A stretch of 64,000 nucleotides of DNA, taken from positions 3,261,001 to 3,325,000 of the forward strand of contig NZ_AP018365.1 of assembly GCF_016756395.1 (NCBI RefSeq), given 5' to 3'. Position 1 is the stretch's first letter. Each line of letters opens with the position of its first letter. The notes below the pieces were generated by a model, which was not told where the DNA came from, did no database searches, and was given only the letters and a program-made list of their open reading frames with translations. The position numbers and the translations under genes are program-made. Positions 60,216-64,000 of this stretch are shown one piece after another. This DNA comes from Streptomyces sp. SN-593 (GTDB lineage: Bacteria; Actinomycetota; Actinomycetes; Streptomycetales; Streptomycetaceae).

Positions 60216-62555
60216 GTGGCAACCAGCACCGCACACGCGCACAGCGAGCCCGCGCAGAACCGGGTCGAGTTGACGATCGGCGGCATGACCTGCGCTTCTT
60301 GTGCCGCCCGGGTCGAGAAGAAGCTCAACCGGATGGACGGGGTCACCGCGAGCGTCAACTACGCGACCGAGAAGGCCAGGGTCGAGTACGCCGGCGCGGT
60401 GGGGGTGGACGACCTCATCGCGACGGTCGAGGCCACCGGGTACACCGCCGCGCTGCCGCCGCCCCCCGCCGCCCCGGCGCCGGAAGCGGCGTCCGGCGCC
60501 GCGCCCTCCTCCGACCCCGGCACCTCCGACCGCGGCGCCTCCGGCTCCGGCCCGGCCCCGGACGGCCGCGATCACGAACTCACCACCCTGCGCCAGCGGC
60601 TGGTCACCGCCGTCGTCCTCGGCCTGCCCGTGGTGCTGCTGTCGATGGTGCCCGCGTGGCAGTTCACCAACTGGCAGTGGCTCTCGCTGACCCTCGCCTC
60701 GCCCGTGGTGGTGTACGCCGGCTGGCCCTTCCACCGCGCCGCGCTCACCAACGCGCGGCACGGCGCGGCCACGATGGACACCCTGGTGTCGGTCGGCACG
60801 CTCGCGGCGTACGGCTGGTCGCTGTGGGCCCTGTTCTTCGGGGACGCCGGCATGGCCGGCATGACCCACCCCTTCGCGTTCACCGTCTCCCGCGGCGACG
60901 GCGCGAGCGAGATCTACCTGGAGGCGGCCGCCGGCGTCACCGCCTTCATCCTCGCCGGGCGCTACTTCGAGGCCCGCGCCAAGCGCCGGGCCGGCGCCGC
61001 CCTGCGCGCGCTGCTCGAACTCGGCGCGAAGGACGTGGCGGTGCTCCGCGACGGCACCGAGGTACGCGTGCCGATCGGCGCGTTGGCGGTCGGCGACCGC
61101 TTCGTGGTGCGGCCGGGCGAGAAGATCGCCACCGACGGCGTGGTGCGCGAGGGCGGTTCCGCGGTCGACGCCTCGCTGCTGACCGGCGAGTCCGTGCCGG
61201 TGGAGGTCGGCCCCGGCTCCGCCGTCACCGGCGCGACCGTCAACGCCGGCGGGCGGATCGTGGTGGAGGCCGTGAAGGTCGGCGCCGACACCCAACTCGC
61301 CCGGATGGCCCGTCTGGTGGAGGACGCGCAGAACGGCAAGGCCGCCGCCCAGCGGCTGGCCGACCGCATCTCCGGGGTGTTCGTGCCCTCGGTGATCGTG
61401 CTGGCGCTGGGCACGCTCGCGGTCTGGTTCGCCCTCGGCGAGGGCGCGACGGCGGCGTTCACCGCGGCGGTCGCCGTCCTCATCATCGCCTGCCCGTGCG
61501 CACTGGGCCTGGCCACGCCCACCGCGCTGCTCGTCGGCACCGGGCGCGGCGCCCAACTCGGCATCCTCATCAAGGGCCCCAAGGTGCTGGAGTCCACCCG
61601 GGCCGTGGACACGGTGGTGCTCGACAAGACCGGCACGGTCACCAGCGGCTCGATGACGCTGACCGGCGTGCACGTCGCGGACGGCGAGGACGAGGAGGTG
61701 GTGCTCCGGCTGGCCGGCGCCCTGGAGCACGCCTCGGAGCACCCGATCGCCCGCGCGGTCGCGGCCGGTGCGGCCGAGCGGCTCGGCACGCTGCCGGCGC
61801 CCGAGGACTTCGCGGGTCTGCCCGGGCTCGGGGTGCAGGGGGTCGTCGACGGGCACGCCGTAGTCGTGGGCCGGGAGCGGCTGGTGCGGGAGGAGGCGCG
61901 GGAACTGCCGCCCGCGCTCGCCGCGGCCGGGGCCGCCGCCGAGGAGGCCGGCGCCACCGCCGTCGCCGTCGGCTGGGACGGCCGGGCCAGGGCGGTGCTC
62001 ACCGTCTCCGACGCGGTCAAGCCCACCAGCCGGGAGGCGGTCCGCCGGCTGCGCGCGCTCGGCCTGCGGCCGGTGCTGCTGACCGGGGACAACGCGAAGG
62101 TCGCCCAGGCCGTGGCCGCGCAGGTGGGGATCGCCGCGGCGGACGTCCACGCGGAGGTGCTGCCGGAGGAGAAGGTGGCCGTCGTACGGCGGTTGCAGGA
62201 GCAGGGCCGGGTGGTGGCGATGGTCGGCGACGGCGTCAACGACGCGGCCGCGCTCGCCCAGGCCGACCTCGGGCTGGCGATGGGGACGGGCACCGACGCC
62301 GCCATCGAGGCGGGCGACCTCACCCTCGTACGGGGCGACCTGCGGGTGGCGGCGGACGCGATCCGGCTGGCGCGGCGCACCCTGGGGACCATCAAGGCCA
62401 ACCTGTTCTGGGCGTTCGCCTACAACCTCGCGGCGATCCCGCTGGCCGCGGCCGGGCTGCTCGACCCGATGATCGCCGGTGCGGCGATGGCCTTCTCCTC
62501 GGTCTTCGTGGTGGCCAACAGCCTGCGGCTGCGCGGGTTCGCGCCGCTGCGCTGA
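60216..62555 (+). CDS. copA: Copper-exporting P1B-type ATPase CopA
   Basis: 779-residue Cu(I) pump. An N-terminal HMA domain ([13 protein letters not shown]) is followed by a disordered Ala/Pro linker and eight helices. The metal-channel CPC is in [14 protein letters not shown]; phosphorylation Asp in [11 protein letters not shown]; actuator LTGES; nucleotide-domain HP in [10 protein letters not shown]; hinge [13 protein letters not shown] start with a purine-rich leader (GAGCGAGCAGTG). Terminates at a perfect 17-bp hairpin. Copper rather than silver or zinc is inferred from CPC, the HMA and CopZ. Confidence 0.94.
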   Translation: MATSTAHAHSEPAQNRVELTIGGMTCASCAARVEKKLNRMDGVTASVNYATEKARVEYAGAVGVDDLIATVEATGYTAALPPPPAAPAPEAASGAAPSSDPGTSDRGASGSGPAPDGRDHELTTLRQRLVTAVVLGLPVVLLSMVPAWQFTNWQWLSLTLASPVVVYAGWPFHRAALTNARHGAATMDTLVSVGTLAAYGWSLWALFFGDAGMAGMTHPFAFTVSRGDGASEIYLEAAAGVTAFILAGRYFEARAKRRAGAALRALLELGAKDVAVLRDGTEVRVPIGALAVGDRFVVRPGEKIATDGVVREGGSAVDASLLTGESVPVEVGPGSAVTGATVNAGGRIVVEAVKVGADTQLARMARLVEDAQNGKAAAQRLADRISGVFVPSVIVLALGTLAVWFALGEGATAAFTAAVAVLIIACPCALGLATPTALLVGTGRGAQLGILIKGPKVLESTRAVDTVVLDKTGTVTSGSMTLTGVHVADGEDEEVVLRLAGALEHASEHPIARAVAAGAAERLGTLPAPEDFAGLPGLGVQGVVDGHAVVVGRERLVREEARELPPALAAAGAAAEEAGATAVAVGWDGRARAVLTVSDAVKPTSREAVRRLRALGLRPVLLTGDNAKVAQAVAAQVGIAAADVHAEVLPEEKVAVVRRLQEQGRVVAMVGDGVNDAAALAQADLGLAMGTGTDAAIEAGDLTLVRGDLRVAADAIRLARRTLGTIKANLFWAFAYNLAAIPLAAAGLLDPMIAGAAMAFSSVFVVANSLRLRGFAPLR

Positions 62556-62668
62556 GCGCCACCCGTACGGGGCCGCTTCCCAGGGGGGCCGCTTCCCAGG
62601 GGGGCCGGCCTCGGCGGGGAGCGGCCGCACCGGGGCGGCCTTGCGGGCAAGGCCCTTTGACGCACGGC

Positions 62669-62708
62669 GTCCCCCGACCCGCCGGTTCCCACCGGCGGGT
62701 CGGGGGAC
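62669..62708. terminator. Bidirectional terminator between copA and the carboxypeptidase
   Basis: Perfect 17-bp stem (GTCCCCCGACCCGCCGG and complement) with loop TTCCCA, between convergent genes. Confidence 0.9.
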
Positions 62709-62756
62709 GTTCGCGCCCGGGTGCCCGCGGACGTCCGCGAGCCGTCGCGGGGGGGC

Positions 62757-64000
62757 TCAGAAGTGGCTGAGCTTCGCGCCGAAGCCCGGCGCGTCCAGGT
62801 CGCTCCGGAGCACCACGGGCACCGTCGTACGGGCCGCGCCGCTGCCCAGGCCGAGGGTGCCCACCTGCGTGCCGGCCGCTGCGTGGTGCGGCACGCCGTC
62901 GCTGTCCGCGGTGAGCGTCAGCTCCTGCTTCATACCGGCCCAGCCGATGGCGGTGAGGTCCTTGGACGTCACCACCGGGGTGCTGCCGCCGAGCCCGTCG
63001 TCGACCTCGCCCACGACCGTGCCCTTCTTCACCACCGTCGTGGAGGAGAGGCCGCCCTGCACCGAGTCGATCAGCGCCTGGCTGCGGGTGAGCGCGGTCT
63101 GAAGGCTGTCGTCCACCGTGGTGCCGCCGTGCTGCTGGAGCACCACGCCGAGCACCAGCTGCTCCTTGCCGGCGACCGTCTTGTGCGCCGCCCACATCAA
63201 CGCGCCGCCGGCCGGGGTGCTGGAGCCGGTCTTGATCCCGACCACGCCGACCTTCACCAGGTCGTTGTTGTTGTTGTAGATCCGGCCGACGCCGGGGATG
63301 TCCACGTTCGGCAGCGCGACCACCGAGCGGAAGACGCTGTTCTTCATCACCTCGCGGGCCAGCTTGAGCTGGTCCACCGCGGTGCTGACCGTGGTCTCCT
63401 CGATGCCGCTGGCGCCGGTGTAGGTGGTCTGCGACATCCCGAGCCGCTTGGCCGTCGCAGTCATCTTGGCGACGAACGCCTCCTGCGTGCCGGAGTCCCA
63501 ACGCGCCAGCAGGCGGGCGATGTTGTTGCCGGACGGGATCAGCAGCAGTTGGAGCATGCGGCGTTCGTCGAAGCGCTGCCCCTTCTTGACCGGTGCCGTC
63601 GACTGGTCGTCGGACCCGGCCTCCTCCGCCGCCTGCGCGTCGACGGTGATGGTCGGGCCGCCCTGGTTGCCGGTCAGCGGGTGGTCGTGCAGGACCACGT
63701 ACGCCGTCATGACCTTGGTGAGGCTGGCGATCGGCACGGGGGTCTGCTTGCCGTGCACGCCGAGCGAGCCCAGCCCCTCGACCTCGGCGACCGACTGGCC
63801 CTCGGACGGCCACGGCATCGTCTGCGGCAGCGGGGTGCCGGCGAAGGTGTACGCCGGGTCCGCGGTCAGCGCCAGTCGGGGCGACGGCAGCGGGCGCACC
63901 GCCTGGACCACCACGAAGACGATCGCGAGCAGCAGGACCAGGGGCGTCCAGATCTTGAACCGGCGCACCACCGTGCGCAGCGCGGTCTCCGGCGGCGGCG
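62757..64000 (-). CDS. D-alanyl-D-alanine carboxypeptidase (peptidase S11), N-terminus beyond window
   Basis: Penicillin-binding protein trimming peptidoglycan pentapeptides outside the cell. Visible: a membrane-anchor helix (TPLVLLLAIVFVVVQAV), then the catalytic SxxK in PIASLTKVMTAYV, SxN in LLIPSGNNIARLL, and KTG in GVVGIKTGSSTP. A C-terminal beta-domain follows (TTVVKKGTVVGEVDDGLGG). The frame stays open through codons for PPPETALRT before the GTG at 63971 to the window edge, and family members in streptomycetes have a long Pro/Ala-rich cytosolic N-terminal extension. So the true start is outside the window. Convergent with copA. Confidence 0.88.
   Translation of the reverse strand, partial: PPPETALRTVVRRFKIWTPLVLLLAIVFVVVQAVRPLPSPRLALTADPAYTFAGTPLPQTMPWPSEGQSVAEVEGLGSLGVHGKQTPVPIASLTKVMTAYVVLHDHPLTGNQGGPTITVDAQAAEEAGSDDQSTAPVKKGQRFDERRMLQLLLIPSGNNIARLLARWDSGTQEAFVAKMTATAKRLGMSQTTYTGASGIEETTVSTAVDQLKLAREVMKNSVFRSVVALPNVDIPGVGRIYNNNNDLVKVGVVGIKTGSSTPAGGALMWAAHKTVAGKEQLVLGVVLQQHGGTTVDDSLQTALTRSQALIDSVQGGLSSTTVVKKGTVVGEVDDGLGGSTPVVTSKDLTAIGWAGMKQELTLTADSDGVPHHAAAGTQVGTLGLGSGAARTTVPVVLRSDLDAPGFGAKLSHF

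Noticed and set aside
59982..62630. 882-codon open frame on the minus strand
   Set aside because: Antisense to copA; His/Arg/Gln/Gly-rich, no family resemblance.

Overview
The window reads as a high-G+C actinomycete chromosome, almost certainly Streptomyces or a close relative in the Streptomycetaceae. The evidence is the G/C-rich third codon positions, GTG/TTG starts and ATGA/GTGA overlaps, an HrdD-type sigma factor beside a bar-like acetyltransferase, FmdB next to methylthioadenosine phosphorylase, a sugar ABC importer without its own ATPase (typical where MsiK is shared), and a CsoR-type box before copZ-copA.

Layout. 1-6.9 kb: FmdB (cut by the window edge), MTA phosphorylase, a SAF-domain secretion protein, a PLP lyase, a VIT/CCC1 transporter, HrdD sigma factor, bar-like GNAT. 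7-13.7 kb: stress/efflux block with a DODA/LigB-type dioxygenase, two DHA2 multidrug exporters, TetR and MarR regulators and a lone ABC ATPase. 14.6-22 kb: a membrane protein, an FMN reductase/LLM oxidoreductase pair, and the divergent paaABCDE operon for phenylacetyl-CoA epoxidase. A tRNA-Arg(CCT) gene follows.

22.26-36.35 kb is a 14.1-kb integrated element bounded by 46-bp direct repeats made of the 3' part of the tRNA gene. It carries a tyrosine integrase, HTH regulator, Xis-like protein, DUF3631 ATPase, MobC-like accessory protein and HUH relaxase, then cargo: two HAD phosphatases (one broken by an in-frame TGA), XRE regulators, an anti-sigma-like ATPase and DUF6907-like paralogues. No FtsK/TraB translocase is visible, so it looks mobilizable rather than self-transmissible. 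Removing it would put the tRNA next to the caspase locus.

36.4-40.5 kb: a caspase-like protease with a long alpha-solenoid tail, in an operon with an EACC1-like protein (a probable conflict/programmed-death module), and a methyltransferase. 40.9-52.4 kb: carbohydrate use, with a secreted GH13 amylase, then an apparent alpha-galactoside locus (two ABC permeases, binding protein, GH36, secreted DUF4832-CBM protein, GH4, DeoR) controlled by a divergent HTH-only DeoR-like protein and shared GAAAGT repeats. 52.4-64 kb: housekeeping and small regulators, RluA-type pseudouridine synthase, VOC protein, panD, an FUSC-type transporter with divergent MarR, the copper pair copZ-copA, and a penicillin-binding carboxypeptidase running off the right edge.

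The most notable signals are: the caspase/EACC1 operon beside the integration site; matching arm-type repeats at both ends of the element; a TTGAnnnnTCAA palindrome before three oxidative/aromatic-stress transcription units; and the two-DeoR alpha-galactoside locus whose GH4 enzyme departs from the family signature residues.
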